A DNA stretch of 64,000 nucleotides, from positions 620,001 through 684,000 of the forward strand of contig NZ_BNAR01000002.1 in the NCBI RefSeq assembly GCF_014653695.1, in the 5' to 3' direction. Origin of the DNA: Lentzea cavernae (GTDB taxonomy: Bacteria > Actinomycetota > Actinomycetes > Mycobacteriales > Pseudonocardiaceae). Under the pieces are notes generated by a model. That model was not told where the DNA came from. It did not search any database and saw nothing but the letters and a program-made list of their open reading frames with translations. The translations under genes and the position numbers were made by a program. Positions 41,060 to 51,303 of the stretch are shown here, piece by piece; the first letter of the stretch is position 1, and each line of letters begins with the position of its first letter.

Positions 41060-41936
41060 CCTGACCTGGCGTCCTGCCCCGCGCAGCCGCCTCACCGCCG
41101 CGAGCCCGCCGCGCTCACCGAAGTGGCGGCTCCTGCCGTCCGCGGTCGTCCTCGGCGTCGTCGCGCTCGTCGTCCTGGTCGTGCCGCTGTTCGTCGAACT
41201 GAACGAGCAGTACGTCGACCTCGCGATCGCGAACCAGCCACCGTCCGCCGCGCACCTGTTCGGCACCGACGAACTCGGCCGTGACGTGCTGCTGCGCTGC
41301 GTCTACGCGTTGAGGGTGTCGCTCACGGTCGGTGTGGTCGCCGCAGTGATCTCGGCGGTCGCGGGCACGGCGGTCGGTGCGCTGGCCGGGTCGATCGGCG
41401 GCTGGTTCGACCGGATCATGATGCGCGTGGTCGACGCGATCGCCTCGGTGCCGCACCTGCTGCTGGGCATCGTGATCGTCGCGATCCTGCGGCCGAGCCT
41501 GTCCGCCGTGATCATCTCGATCGCCCTGACGCACTGGCTCACCGCCGCCCGGATCGTGCGGTCGGAGGTGCTGTCGTTGCGCACCAGGCCGTTCATCGAC
41601 GCGGCGATCGTCGGCGGGGCCTCGCGCCTGCAGGTGATGACCCGGCACCTGCTGCCGAACGTCGCCCCGCAGGTCCTGCTCGCCACCACCCTGATGGTGC
41701 CGCACGCGGTGTGGCACGAGACGGCGTTGTCGTTCCTGGGCCTCGGTCTTCCGCCGCACGCGGCCAGCATCGGCAACATGATCAACGACGCCCAGCGCTC
41801 GTTGCTGATCGGCGGCTGGTGGATGTCGCTGGCGCCCGGGCTGATGCTCGTCATCACGACGCTCGCGGTGTCCGGCATCAGCGGCGTGTGGAGGGACCGG
41901 TTGAACCCCAAGCGGCGCACGGAGTTGACGTGGTGA
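41052..41936 (+). CDS. ABC importer permease, DppC/NikC type
   Basis: A 294-residue permease with an N-terminal helix (LPSAVVLGVVALVVLVVPLFV), the DppC-type segment PPSAAHLFGTDELGRDVLLRCVYALRVSLTVG and the EAA loop IDAAIVGGASRLQVMTRHLLPNVAP. It pairs with the DppB/NikB-type permease. The ATPase gene begins inside its stop codon (GTGA). Confidence 0.93.
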   Translation: MADLTWRPAPRSRLTAASPPRSPKWRLLPSAVVLGVVALVVLVVPLFVELNEQYVDLAIANQPPSAAHLFGTDELGRDVLLRCVYALRVSLTVGVVAAVISAVAGTAVGALAGSIGGWFDRIMMRVVDAIASVPHLLLGIVIVAILRPSLSAVIISIALTHWLTAARIVRSEVLSLRTRPFIDAAIVGGASRLQVMTRHLLPNVAPQVLLATTLMVPHAVWHETALSFLGLGLPPHAASIGNMINDAQRSLLIGGWWMSLAPGLMLVITTLAVSGISGVWRDRLNPKRRTELTW

Positions 41937-42832
41937 ACCTGGAGATCGACCGGGTGTCGGTGCGGTTCGCGCTCAAGGGCGCGACCGTCGAGGCCGTGAA
42001 CGACGTGTCGCTGCGCATCCGGCCCGGCGAGTGCGTGGCGCTGGTCGGCGAGAGCGGCTGCGGCAAGACCGTGCTGGCTTCGGCGTTGCTCGGGTTCCTG
42101 CCCGGCAACGCGGAGACGTCGGGCAGCGCGCGGCTCGGTGACGTGGACCTGCTCGCGGCGACCGACCACGAGCTCGCGACCACGATCCGCGGCCGCAAGA
42201 TCGGCCTCATCCCGCAGAGCCCCGCGAGCCACCTCACGCCCGTCCGCACCGCGCGTTCCCAGCTCGAAGAGGCCGCGAAGGTCCTCGGCGGCGACGCGGG
42301 CGAGGCCGCCGAACGAGCCGGTCTGCTGCCCGAGCACCTGGACCGCTACCCGCACGAGCTGTCCGGCGGCATGGCCCAGCGCGTCGCGAACGCGCTGGCG
42401 CTCGTCGGCAACCCTCCCCTGCTGATCGCCGACGAACCGACCACCGGCCTCGACCGCGACCTCGTCGACGGGCTGCTGGACGAGTTCCGCAGGCTGGTCG
42501 ACGACGGGCACGCCGTCCTGCTGATCACGCACGACCTGGCGGCGGCGCACAAGGTCGCCGATCGGATCGCGGTGATGTACGCGGGGCGGATCGTCGAGGT
42601 CGGCCCGGCCCACCAGGTGCTCGACAACGCGAAGCACCCCTACGCCCGCGGCCTGGCCAACGCGCTGCCGGAACGCGACTTCCTCCCGGTCCCCGGCCAG
42701 CCGCCCCTGCTCACCCACCTGCCCGCGGGCTGCGCGTTCGCCCCGCGCTGCGAGCAGGCCACCGCGATCTGCGAGGACCGCCCCGTGCTGACCGACGACC
42801 CGCACGCCGTCGCGTGCCACCTGCCGTGCTGA
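41933..42832 (+). CDS. ABC importer ATPase 1, DppD/NikD type
   Basis: A 299-residue ATPase: Walker A GESGCGKT, Q-loop in LIPQSPASHLTP, signature LSGGMAQRVANAL, Walker B LLIADEPTTGLD and switch His in LITHDLAAAH. The C-terminal oligopeptide-type segment LLTHLPAGCAFAPRCEQATAIC carries the cysteines that bind an Fe-S cluster in some DppD proteins. GTG 41933 overlaps the permease stop; GTG 41930 is also possible. Confidence 0.93.
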   Translation: MNLEIDRVSVRFALKGATVEAVNDVSLRIRPGECVALVGESGCGKTVLASALLGFLPGNAETSGSARLGDVDLLAATDHELATTIRGRKIGLIPQSPASHLTPVRTARSQLEEAAKVLGGDAGEAAERAGLLPEHLDRYPHELSGGMAQRVANALALVGNPPLLIADEPTTGLDRDLVDGLLDEFRRLVDDGHAVLLITHDLAAAHKVADRIAVMYAGRIVEVGPAHQVLDNAKHPYARGLANALPERDFLPVPGQPPLLTHLPAGCAFAPRCEQATAICEDRPVLTDDPHAVACHLPC

Positions 42833-43452
42833 CCGCGAAGGACGTCACCGCCGGCTACAGCGCCCCGGTGATCACCGGCGTCAGCCTCACCGTCCAGCCA
42901 GGACGGACGGTCGGCCTCGCCGGGCCGAGCGGGTCCGGCAAGTCCACTTTGGCCCGCGTGCTCGCGTTGCTGCACAAGCCGTTCGCCGGGACCGTGGAGA
43001 TCGACCGCGAGACGGTCACCGGGTTCCGGTTCAAGGCCTCGCAGCGCACGAAGATCGGCGTGCTCTTCCAGCAGCCCAGGCTGTCGGTCGACCCGCGCTT
43101 CACCCTCCGCCAGGCCATCGCGGAGCCGCTGGGGGGTCAGGACCGCGTCGACGAGCTCGCGGAGCTCGTGATGCTCACCGACGACCTGCTGGGCCGCCGC
43201 CCGCACGAGGTCAGCGACGGCCAGCTGCAACGCGCCTGCCTCGCCCGCGCGCTCGCGCTGAACCCGCGCTACCTGATCTGCGACGAGATGACGACGATGC
43301 TGGACGCCTCCACGACGGCCGCCCTGGTCGGCGTGATCCGCTCCTACCAGCGCGACTCCGGCGCGGGCGTGCTCGCGATCTCGCACGATTCCACGCTGCT
43401 CACGAGGTGGGCGGACGAGACCGTCAGACTTTCAGCACCGCTTCCACGATGA
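42826..43452 (+). CDS. ABC importer ATPase 2, DppF/NikE type (short)
   Basis: A 208-residue ATPase: Walker A GPSGSGKST, Q-loop VLFQQPRLSVDP, a signature changed to VSDGQLQRACLARAL (Gly-Gly replaced by Asp-Gly), Walker B LICDEMTTMLD and switch His AISHDSTLL. It lacks the ~60-residue C-terminal part of DppF. It starts at GTG 42826, inside the end of the previous ATPase gene (GTG 42814 is an alternative). Its 3' end overlaps the convergent sortase gene by 29 bases. Confidence 0.9.
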   Translation: MLTAKDVTAGYSAPVITGVSLTVQPGRTVGLAGPSGSGKSTLARVLALLHKPFAGTVEIDRETVTGFRFKASQRTKIGVLFQQPRLSVDPRFTLRQAIAEPLGGQDRVDELAELVMLTDDLLGRRPHEVSDGQLQRACLARALALNPRYLICDEMTTMLDASTTAALVGVIRSYQRDSGAGVLAISHDSTLLTRWADETVRLSAPLPR

Positions 43453-43948
43453 CGTTGTTCCGGTAACTGCCCGCGACCCGGTCGAACTCGCCCCCGCACG
43501 TCACCAGGCGCAACTCCGACAACGGCGTCGGCCCGTACACGGCGGCGGTCGGGAACGCGGCCTTCTCGGTCGTGTGCGTGCTGCTCACGACGAACGTGAG
43601 CTTGCTGCCGTCCTCGCGCTCGACCAGCACCTCGGCACCCGGCTGCAGCTCGGGCAGCCGGAAGAACACCCCCGGCCCGGTCTTCGAGTCGACGTGCCCC
43701 GCGATCATCGCCGGACCGGCGTCGCCGGGCGTGACGCCCTTGGCGAACCACCCGGCCCTGTCCGCGCGCGTCGGCGCCTCCAGCGCCCCGGCGGAGTCGA
43801 CCTCCAGCGCCTCCAGCGAGGTGTCGACGCCGATCGACGGGATCAGCACCGTCACCGGTTCCGGTGCCTCGTCCGCGCCGGGCCCCTTGACCACGTAGAT
43901 CAGCGTGACGACGATCGCCGCTCCCATCAGGAGCTTGGCCTTGGCCAT
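43424..43948 (-). CDS. Class F sortase
   Basis: A 174-residue transpeptidase with a single N-terminal membrane helix (LMGAAIVVTLIYVVKG). The catalytic His is in AMIAGHVDSKTG, the Cys in LRLVTCGGEFD and the Arg in GSYRNNVIVEA, all in family order. Class F sortases of actinobacteria join surface proteins to peptidoglycan. It is coupled to the DUF4397 protein gene upstream (TGATG), its likely substrate. Confidence 0.92.
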   Translation of the reverse strand: MAKAKLLMGAAIVVTLIYVVKGPGADEAPEPVTVLIPSIGVDTSLEALEVDSAGALEAPTRADRAGWFAKGVTPGDAGPAMIAGHVDSKTGPGVFFRLPELQPGAEVLVEREDGSKLTFVVSSTHTTEKAAFPTAAVYGPTPLSELRLVTCGGEFDRVAGSYRNNVIVEAVLKV

Positions 43949-44685
43949 CAGCCGAACCGGAACAGCCGGCCGCGCACCGAGTACATGGCGACGCCCACGA
44001 TGAGCATGATCACCATGGCGGTGAGCCAGTCCCAGCCGCCCGCCATGCCGCCGAACCCGGTCTCCTGACCGCCGCCGGGCACGACGTCGGCGCCCTTCGC
44101 GTCGGTCCGCAGCTCGATCCGCCGCGCGCTGACCAGCAGCGAGTAGACGGCACCCGGTTCGACGGTGGCCTCGAGCCGCGTCGAGTCCTTGCCGCGCTGC
44201 AGGATCTCCAGCACGTCCGAGCCGGGCGCCAGCGCGATGTAGCCGGTCGTGGAGTTCGCCTGCACGGCGCGGTGCACGGACACGCCGCCGCGCACCAGGT
44301 CCATCTCGGCGTCGCCGCCGTTGATCACCCGCAGCCTTGCCTGGCCGTTCGCCGGCAGGCTGACGTCGTCCTCCAGCACCCTCATCGAGGACGCGACGTC
44401 GACGACCGTGTACGCGTTGCCCGAGGCCGCCCGCACCGTCAGCGACCGCAGCAGCGGGCTCCCCGGCTCGGCCATGCGGAACTCGACGACGTGCTCCCCC
44501 GGCTCGACCCGGCGGTAGTCGTCGAGGTCGGCGTAGTCGAGGGTGCCGAGCTTGACGCCGTCGAGGACGGCGTCGACCCGTGCCTGGTCCTTCGAGAAGT
44601 GCCCGAAGCGCAGGTACGTGCCTGTCGCGGCGTGCGCGGGCACGGCTGAGAGCAGCAGCAACAGCACGACGGCGATCACTCGCAC
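43948..44685 (-). CDS. Exported DUF4397 protein with atypical C-terminal sorting signal
   Basis: A 245-residue protein: signal peptide (VRVIAVVLLLLLSAVPAHAA), a DUF4397 beta-sandwich (TYLRFGHFSKDQARVDAVLDGVKLG to VYSLLVSARRIEL), then a Gly-rich stretch VPGGGQETGFGGMAGG, a membrane helix (WLTAMVIMLIVGVAMYSV) and a basic tail RGRLFRFG. This is the layout of a sortase substrate, though the motif is not a plain LPxTG. GTG 44685 is preferred because GGAGG lies 7 bases upstream. It is coupled to the class F sortase. Confidence 0.85.
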   Translation of the reverse strand: MRVIAVVLLLLLSAVPAHAATGTYLRFGHFSKDQARVDAVLDGVKLGTLDYADLDDYRRVEPGEHVVEFRMAEPGSPLLRSLTVRAASGNAYTVVDVASSMRVLEDDVSLPANGQARLRVINGGDAEMDLVRGGVSVHRAVQANSTTGYIALAPGSDVLEILQRGKDSTRLEATVEPGAVYSLLVSARRIELRTDAKGADVVPGGGQETGFGGMAGGWDWLTAMVIMLIVGVAMYSVRGRLFRFG

Positions 44686-44732
44686 GCGGACCCCTCCCCT
44701 CAGCGGACGTGCTCCAACGATAACTCGCCTGA

Positions 44733-45590
44733 TCACAGTCCAGTGAGGTTCGGTCGTCCTCCGGGACGCGTGACCGTGGCCCCGGAGGCCTCGACGGCGA
44801 GCCTGGCCGCCGCCTCGGGGCCGTCCCCGCGCGTGAGGGCGAACGTCAGGGCCGCGACGAACGCGTCACCGCCGCCGGTCGTGTCGACCACCTCGGCGTC
44901 TCCCAGGGGCACCACCAGCTCTCCCCCGTCCCAGACGAACACGTTGCCCACGTCGTTCACGGCGAACGCGACGAGCTCGAGGTCCTTCAGCTCGCGGGCG
45001 GCCTCCAGCGCGTCGTCCGCGCTCGCGATCTCGCGCCCGATCAGCAGCTCGGCTTCCTGGTGGTCGGCGCGCAGGACGTCGGCACACGCCAGCAGTTCGT
45101 CTCGCAGCCGTTCGGGGACGCCGTCGAGCACCACACGCCCGGACGCGGCCCGTGCCGCCTTGAGGGCGACCTCCGGCCGTTGCTGCAGCTGCACCACCAC
45201 GGCGCCCGCACGCGCGATGAGGTCCATCGGCAGGTCGTCCTCGCGCAGCAGCACGCCGTCGGGGAGGTCCTCGAGGTAGCGCCAGCCGTCGGCCACGACG
45301 TTCACGATCAGCCCGCTCCGGCAGTCCGGCCGCGAAACCACACCATCGGTGGAGATGCCGTCCGCTCCGGCCCGCGCGATCAGCCGTGCGCCCGCCTCGT
45401 CGTCCCCGACCACACCGACGAGCGCGACCGGCGCGCCCAGCTGGGCGAGGCCGACCGCGATGTTCGCGCCCTTGCCGCCGAGCATCTCCCTGCGCTCCCG
45501 CACGGGTGCCGTGCCGCCGGAGCCCGGCACCTCGTCCACGACGAGGACCAGGTCCCGCGCGATCTGCCCCACCACCACGACGTCGTCCAC
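44733..45590 (-). CDS. PfkB-family carbohydrate kinase (ribokinase-like)
   Basis: A 285-residue sugar kinase. The N-terminal GGKGANIAVGLAQLGAPVALVGVVGDDEAG is PfkB signature 1, and DTTGGGDAFVAALTFAL near the C-terminus is signature 2 with the catalytic Asp. The anion hole reads TGGGD instead of the common TGAGD. The substrate may be ribose or another furanose; the family is too broad to say. It stands alone between the sortase pair and the zinc-finger gene. Confidence 0.9.
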   Translation of the reverse strand: MDDVVVVGQIARDLVLVVDEVPGSGGTAPVRERREMLGGKGANIAVGLAQLGAPVALVGVVGDDEAGARLIARAGADGISTDGVVSRPDCRSGLIVNVVADGWRYLEDLPDGVLLREDDLPMDLIARAGAVVVQLQQRPEVALKAARAASGRVVLDGVPERLRDELLACADVLRADHQEAELLIGREIASADDALEAARELKDLELVAFAVNDVGNVFVWDGGELVVPLGDAEVVDTTGGGDAFVAALTFALTRGDGPEAAARLAVEASGATVTRPGGRPNLTGL

Positions 45591-45618
45591 GGTGCTGGGC
45601 TACCCGGCGGCGGACCGA

Positions 45619-46368
45619 TCAACTCGGCAGAAACCGATCGGTGACGTCGAGACCGTCCGGCAGCGCCTCGAAGAGGTCGACCGGCGTCCGCTGCGACACC
45701 ATCTCGCCGCGGTGGGCGCGCTTGAGCCTGTCCCGCGCGACCACGACCTGCTGGCTCGGCGCGGACAGCACGAGGACCGGCACCGCGCCCTGCGAGACGT
45801 GCGCCCTCACCCTGTCCTCGGTGCCCCGCCCGAACTGGAGCACCTTGCCGTACCGCACGAGGTAGAGCAGCGTCGTCTCGCCGCGCAGGCGCTTGAGCCG
45901 CTGCACTTCCCCTGTCTCGTCGTTGCGGCCCCACGTGCCGTGCGACTTCGTGAGCCACCGGTACCCGGTCCACGGCAACCCGTGCACATCCGTCGCGAGC
46001 ACGGTCCAGCCGGGCCGGAAGTACTTGGCCAGGCGGAGCTTCACGGTCGTCGCGGCGAGGAACTCCGAGTTCTCCCGCCACGTCCCGTCGAGTTCGAGCC
46101 GCTGGGCGTTGCCCTGCACCGCCGGGTCGGGCACCGACCTGTCGTCCAGGCACACCAGGCACCTCGTGCGCATGCCGGCACCGCACGAGCGCGCGACACC
46201 GCACCAGCCGCACTGCCGGATCTGCACGTCCGCGCCGCCGGGCCGGTCGTGCACCAGCTTCATCTGGTCCGCCACGACCCGCAGGCACGCCGAGCACAAA
46301 GCACACCACGCGACCTCGGTGACCTCCTTGCGCGGCAACCGGGTCATGCAGTTGATGCACTGCTTCAC
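45619..46368 (-). CDS. Zinc-finger protein with GIY-YIG-like C-terminal region
   Basis: A 249-residue protein. The N-terminal 75 residues have cysteine pairs MKQCINCMTRLP, VAWCALCSACLR, RQCGWCGVARSC and RTRCLVCLDD, enough for two zinc sites. The C-terminal region contains TTLLYLVRYGKVLQFGRGTEDRVRAHVSQGAVPVLVLSAPSQQVVVARDRLK, which resembles the LYLxRxGxxKxG...RxxxH core of GIY-YIG nucleases, with Tyr, Arg and a Glu-like position. It may cut or bind DNA or RNA. No operon partner is evident. The family call is tentative. Confidence 0.55.
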   Translation of the reverse strand: MKQCINCMTRLPRKEVTEVAWCALCSACLRVVADQMKLVHDRPGGADVQIRQCGWCGVARSCGAGMRTRCLVCLDDRSVPDPAVQGNAQRLELDGTWRENSEFLAATTVKLRLAKYFRPGWTVLATDVHGLPWTGYRWLTKSHGTWGRNDETGEVQRLKRLRGETTLLYLVRYGKVLQFGRGTEDRVRAHVSQGAVPVLVLSAPSQQVVVARDRLKRAHRGEMVSQRTPVDLFEALPDGLDVTDRFLPS

Positions 46369-46394
46369 TTTTTGCCCTCCCCTTGCGGGAAAGC

Positions 46395-47519
46395 CTATTC
46401 CAGCGCCCTTCGCAGGCGCGAGGAGACGAGAGCGTGACGAGGGTCCGCGGCCGGGAGCAGCACCTGCAGGCGTTCGAGCACCTCGGCGTCGTCCCCGCTG
46501 TCCGCGAACGACAGCAGCGCGTCGAGATCTCCCCGCTCCAGCACGCCCTTGCGGACCGCGGCGGCGAGGTCGACCCGCTCCTCGCGGATCACCGGGGCGT
46601 CCGACCGGGGCAGCAGATCACCGCTGTAGTGCCGGGTGGCCCCGCCCGCGTCGCCGGACCGCAGTGCCGTGCGCACGTCCAGGAAGTCGCCGCGCACCAC
46701 CGCGTCCAGCCTGTAAGGCCTCGTCAACAGGACAGCACCGAGCTGCGCGCGCAGCCTGTGCAGCTCCGCGCGGACCGTGGTCGGGTTCCCGCGTTCACCA
46801 TAGAGCAACAACGCGAGCTGCTCGGCCGTCAGACCCTTGGGGTGCAGGGCGAGCGCCGTCAGCACCTCCGCGTTGCGCAACGTGAGCGACAGCGGCCGGC
46901 CGTCGAGGCCGGCCTGCAGTCCGCCGAGGAAGTTCAGCGTCAGGACGTGCTGCCGCGGCGCGAACCGCTGCAGGTGGTGCGTGGCGAGCTGGGCGGCGGC
47001 GGACACGAGCTGCGCGACCGCCGGGTGCATCGTCTTCAACGGCCCGCTGACGTCGACGACCCCCAGCAGCACCCCCGTGTGGGGGTCGTGGATCGGGCTC
47101 GCCGCGCACGTCCAGCCGTGGTAGGTGCGCACGAGGTGCTCGCGGGAGTGGACGGTGACGGGCCTGCCGGTCACCAGGGCCGTGCCCATCGCGTTCGTGC
47201 CGATGACGTCCTCGCTCCAGCGCGACCCCTCGGTGAGGTGGACGCGTTCGGCCTTGTGCCGGATCTGGCGGTCGCCCTCGCACCAGAGGATGTGGCCGCG
47301 GGCGTCGGTGACGATCATGATCGTGTCGTCCATCGACAGCGTGTGCGTGAGCAGCGGCACGGTGGCCGCCAGCGGGTGGGCGTCCCGCAGGTCCGCGACC
47401 TCGTCGCGCTCGTAGACGACCGGCGCCTCGTGCCTGTCCGGGTCGACGCGCGCGGCAAGGGAGCGCCGCCACGACTCGAAGATCACCGGACGCGCGGCAC
47501 CCAGCTCGACGGGGTCCAT
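46395..47519 (-). CDS. GAF-domain transcriptional regulator (AcoR-like, lacking AAA+)
   Basis: A 374-residue regulator. A PAS/GAF-like sensor lies at about residues 50-200 ([88 protein letters not shown]). The C-terminal part has a winged-helix region ([32 protein letters not shown]). This matches actinobacterial regulators divergent from aldehyde dehydrogenase/DUF779 genes; they keep the AcoR GAF domain but lack the sigma-54 AAA+ ATPase. ATG 47519 begins the conserved [21 protein letters not shown]. Confidence 0.88.
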   Translation of the reverse strand: MDPVELGAARPVIFESWRRSLAARVDPDRHEAPVVYERDEVADLRDAHPLAATVPLLTHTLSMDDTIMIVTDARGHILWCEGDRQIRHKAERVHLTEGSRWSEDVIGTNAMGTALVTGRPVTVHSREHLVRTYHGWTCAASPIHDPHTGVLLGVVDVSGPLKTMHPAVAQLVSAAAQLATHHLQRFAPRQHVLTLNFLGGLQAGLDGRPLSLTLRNAEVLTALALHPKGLTAEQLALLLYGERGNPTTVRAELHRLRAQLGAVLLTRPYRLDAVVRGDFLDVRTALRSGDAGGATRHYSGDLLPRSDAPVIREERVDLAAAVRKGVLERGDLDALLSFADSGDDAEVLERLQVLLPAADPRHALVSSRLRRALE

Positions 47520-47578
47520 CGGTCCAGGATGCAGTCCGCACCACCGCAGCGGCAACCCTGCGAGTACTCCGATCGGAT

Positions 47579-47599
47579 GCAACGTGGGTGAAACGTTGC
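47579..47599. promoter_or_regulatory. Inverted repeat in the GAF regulator/aldehyde dehydrogenase promoter
   Basis: GCAACGT (47579-47585) and ACGTTGC (47593-47599) form a perfect 7-bp arm inverted repeat with a 7-base spacer. It lies 60 bases upstream of the regulator start and 48 before the aldehyde dehydrogenase start, and is the likely regulator site. Confidence 0.55.
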
Positions 47600-47647
47600 C
47601 GGACCTACGTTCGCCGCCTGTTCGCAACGACGCGGGAGGCAAGCCCC

Positions 47648-49170
<1,523 letters not shown>

Positions 49171-49171
<1 letters not shown>

Positions 49172-49521
49172 TGCCCCGCGTCGCACTGACCCCCGAGGCC
49201 GCGGACGTCCTCCGCGGCCTCAGGGCTGACCACGGCGACCTGATGTTCCACCAGTCCGGCGGCTGCTGCGACGGCTCGGCCCCCATGTGCTACCCCCTCG
49301 GAGAGTTCCGCACGGGCGCGTCCGACGTGCACCTGGGCGACCTGGCCGTGGACTCGTTCGTCGTGCCGGTGTGGATGTCCGCGTCTCAGTTCGAATACTG
49401 GAGCCACACGCACCTCACGATCGACGTCGTGCCCGGTCGTGGGAGCGGTTTCTCGCTGGAGGCACCACTGGGAGTGCGCTTTCTGGTGCGCTCTCGACTG
49501 TTGCAGGACGGAGAGCTCTAA
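49171..49521 (+). CDS. DUF779 protein, partner of the aldehyde dehydrogenase
   Basis: A 116-residue protein. MFHQSGGCCDGSAPMCYPLGEFRTGASDVHLGD and FEYWSHTHLTIDVVPGRGSGFSLEAPLGVRFLVRSRL are full-length DUF779 features, including the conserved Cys cluster GGCCDGSAPMC. The family travels with aldehyde dehydrogenases in many bacteria, but its role is not defined. It is translationally coupled here. Confidence 0.92.
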
Positions 49522-49532
49522 CATCTCTGCGC

Positions 49533-50387
49533 ATGACCGTCCAATGCGGATGCTGCGGAGCCGAGATCACGTCTACGGACCGCATCGACTACCGGTTGAA
49601 CCGACCGGAGCAACTGCTCGGCGTACCCGGCGAGAGACTGGGTGCGCCGACAGGCGGGTTGCTCGTCGGTCCGGACGGCGACTCCTACATCCGTTGTCTG
49701 CTCCCGGTTCGGCTGACCGGCGGAACCGAGATCGTGTTCGGCGCGTGGACGCAGATCTCCAAGGTCGACGCCATGTACGCCCACGCCGTGTGGGACAACG
49801 ACGAGCAGTACGCGAACCTGCGGATCTCCGGCAGGTTCGCGAACGTCATCAAGCCGTGGGACGTGCTCGGGGTGGCCGTGGAGGCGACGGTGCTCAACAC
49901 CGACGAGCTGCCGTACTTCACCTCGCACCCGTTGCTGGAGCGGGAATGGGACCGCGACGAGGTGCTGTGCCGCATCCGGCACCCGTTGCCGATCCCCGTC
50001 CGCGAGACCCTCGGCGAGGTCTGGTCCGTCGAACGCACCGAGGGCATGCGCTGCACGGTCGACGGCCGCACCGTCAGGTTCACGAGCCCCGACCGCCGGG
50101 TGGAGCTCGACGTCTACGCCGACCTCACCGGCGGCAGCGTGAGCGACTTCCTGGGCGCGGTCCTCGACGGCTTCCCGGCGAGCGCCGAGCACTCCGTCTC
50201 GCACGACGGCCCCGAGCTGCGGCACGTGTTCTGGCTCAGCGAGGTGATCGACGGCCACGAGGAGCAGGTGTTCCACGGACACGTCGTCCGTCCCGGCACG
50301 ATGATCTCCGTGCGCTGCGTGCACCGCTACCCGGCGGACCGCTCGTGGGCGCAGCACGTGCTCAACAGCGTCCGGTTCACCGGGTGA
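49533..50387 (+). CDS. DUF2199-like protein, tandem copy 1
   Basis: A 284-residue soluble protein. An N-terminal CGCCGAEI pair of cysteines opens it, followed by YIRCLLPVRLTGGTEIVFGAWTQISK, ISGRFANVIKPWDVLGVAVEATV and LPIPVRETLGEVWSVERTEG. The DUF2199 pattern covers most of the first 170 residues; the last ~100 (RVELDVYADLTGGSVSDFLGAVL to HVLNSVRF) form a second conserved part. The function is unknown. It is coupled to a paralogue by overlap (GTGA) and starts 11 bases after the DUF779 gene. Confidence 0.75.
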   Translation: MTVQCGCCGAEITSTDRIDYRLNRPEQLLGVPGERLGAPTGGLLVGPDGDSYIRCLLPVRLTGGTEIVFGAWTQISKVDAMYAHAVWDNDEQYANLRISGRFANVIKPWDVLGVAVEATVLNTDELPYFTSHPLLEREWDRDEVLCRIRHPLPIPVRETLGEVWSVERTEGMRCTVDGRTVRFTSPDRRVELDVYADLTGGSVSDFLGAVLDGFPASAEHSVSHDGPELRHVFWLSEVIDGHEEQVFHGHVVRPGTMISVRCVHRYPADRSWAQHVLNSVRFTG

Positions 50388-51235
50388 CGGCCTGCGACTG
50401 CTGCGGTGGCGAGATCGACGACTCCGGGGCCGTCGACCTCGACCTGGGACTACCTCCCGGAGTGCGGAACCCGGTCCTGGAGGCCGGCGGCAACGTCCTG
50501 CTGACCGCCGACGCCTCCTACGTCCGGTGCGTGCTGCCCGTCGAGCTGACCTGCGACCTGGAACTGTGGTTCGGCGCCTGGATGCGGGTCGCTCCGGAGG
50601 CCGCCCGGCACGCGGCCGAGGTGTGGGACGGCCCCGGCTACGCCTCGCTGCGGTTCACCGGCACGTTCGCGCACGACATCAAGCCGTGGGACGGCCTGCG
50701 CGGCACCGAGGTCGTCGCCGAGGTCCGCGAGCCCGACGGCCTGCCCGAGTACGTCGAGCATCCGTTGCTCGGCACGGTGTGGGACCGCGACGAGGTGCTC
50801 AGCGGGTACCTGATCGAACTGCCGATCTCGATCCGGCAGAAGCTGCCCGGCACGTGGAGCATCGAACGCACCGCGGGCCTCACCCCGTACGTGCTCGAGG
50901 AGGGCCTGCGGTTCGCCGGCCCCGGCCGCGCGGTGTTCGTGGACGTCCGCCGCGCCATGGGCACGCCCGCGGACAAGTTCCTCGAGATGGCGCTGGAGGG
51001 CGCACCGACCGTGCCCGCGGACCAGCAGTTCGTCGTCCGCGAGGGCGTTGAGCTGCGGCACGCGTTGTGGCTCACGACCAGTTCGGACGGTGAGACGCGG
51101 CACGAGTTCCACGGCCACGTCGCGCGGTTCGGCGAGATGCTCGTCGTGACGTGCGTGCACGACGACCCAGCCGACCACGCGTGGGCGCGCCACGTGCTGA
51201 ACAGCGCGCGCTTCCGCCGCGTGACGCGCTCGTAA
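50384..51235 (+). CDS. DUF2199-like protein, tandem copy 2
   Basis: A 283-residue paralogue of the preceding gene, collinear throughout: CDCCGGEI, YVRCVLPVELTCDLELWFGAWMRV, FTGTFAHDIKPWDGLRGTEVVAEV, LPISIRQKLPGTWSIERTAG and ARHVLNSARF line up with the first copy. GTG 50384 lies within the stop of copy 1. The pair probably arose by tandem duplication, and the products may associate. No catalytic motif is visible. Confidence 0.75.
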   Translation: MTACDCCGGEIDDSGAVDLDLGLPPGVRNPVLEAGGNVLLTADASYVRCVLPVELTCDLELWFGAWMRVAPEAARHAAEVWDGPGYASLRFTGTFAHDIKPWDGLRGTEVVAEVREPDGLPEYVEHPLLGTVWDRDEVLSGYLIELPISIRQKLPGTWSIERTAGLTPYVLEEGLRFAGPGRAVFVDVRRAMGTPADKFLEMALEGAPTVPADQQFVVREGVELRHALWLTTSSDGETRHEFHGHVARFGEMLVVTCVHDDPADHAWARHVLNSARFRRVTRS

Positions 51236-51303
51236 CGTCAGGTAAATCCCAAGTTTGTGCGAGTGAACTGGACCACTTCTCGAGCCGGACTCACGATTCC
51301 GCC

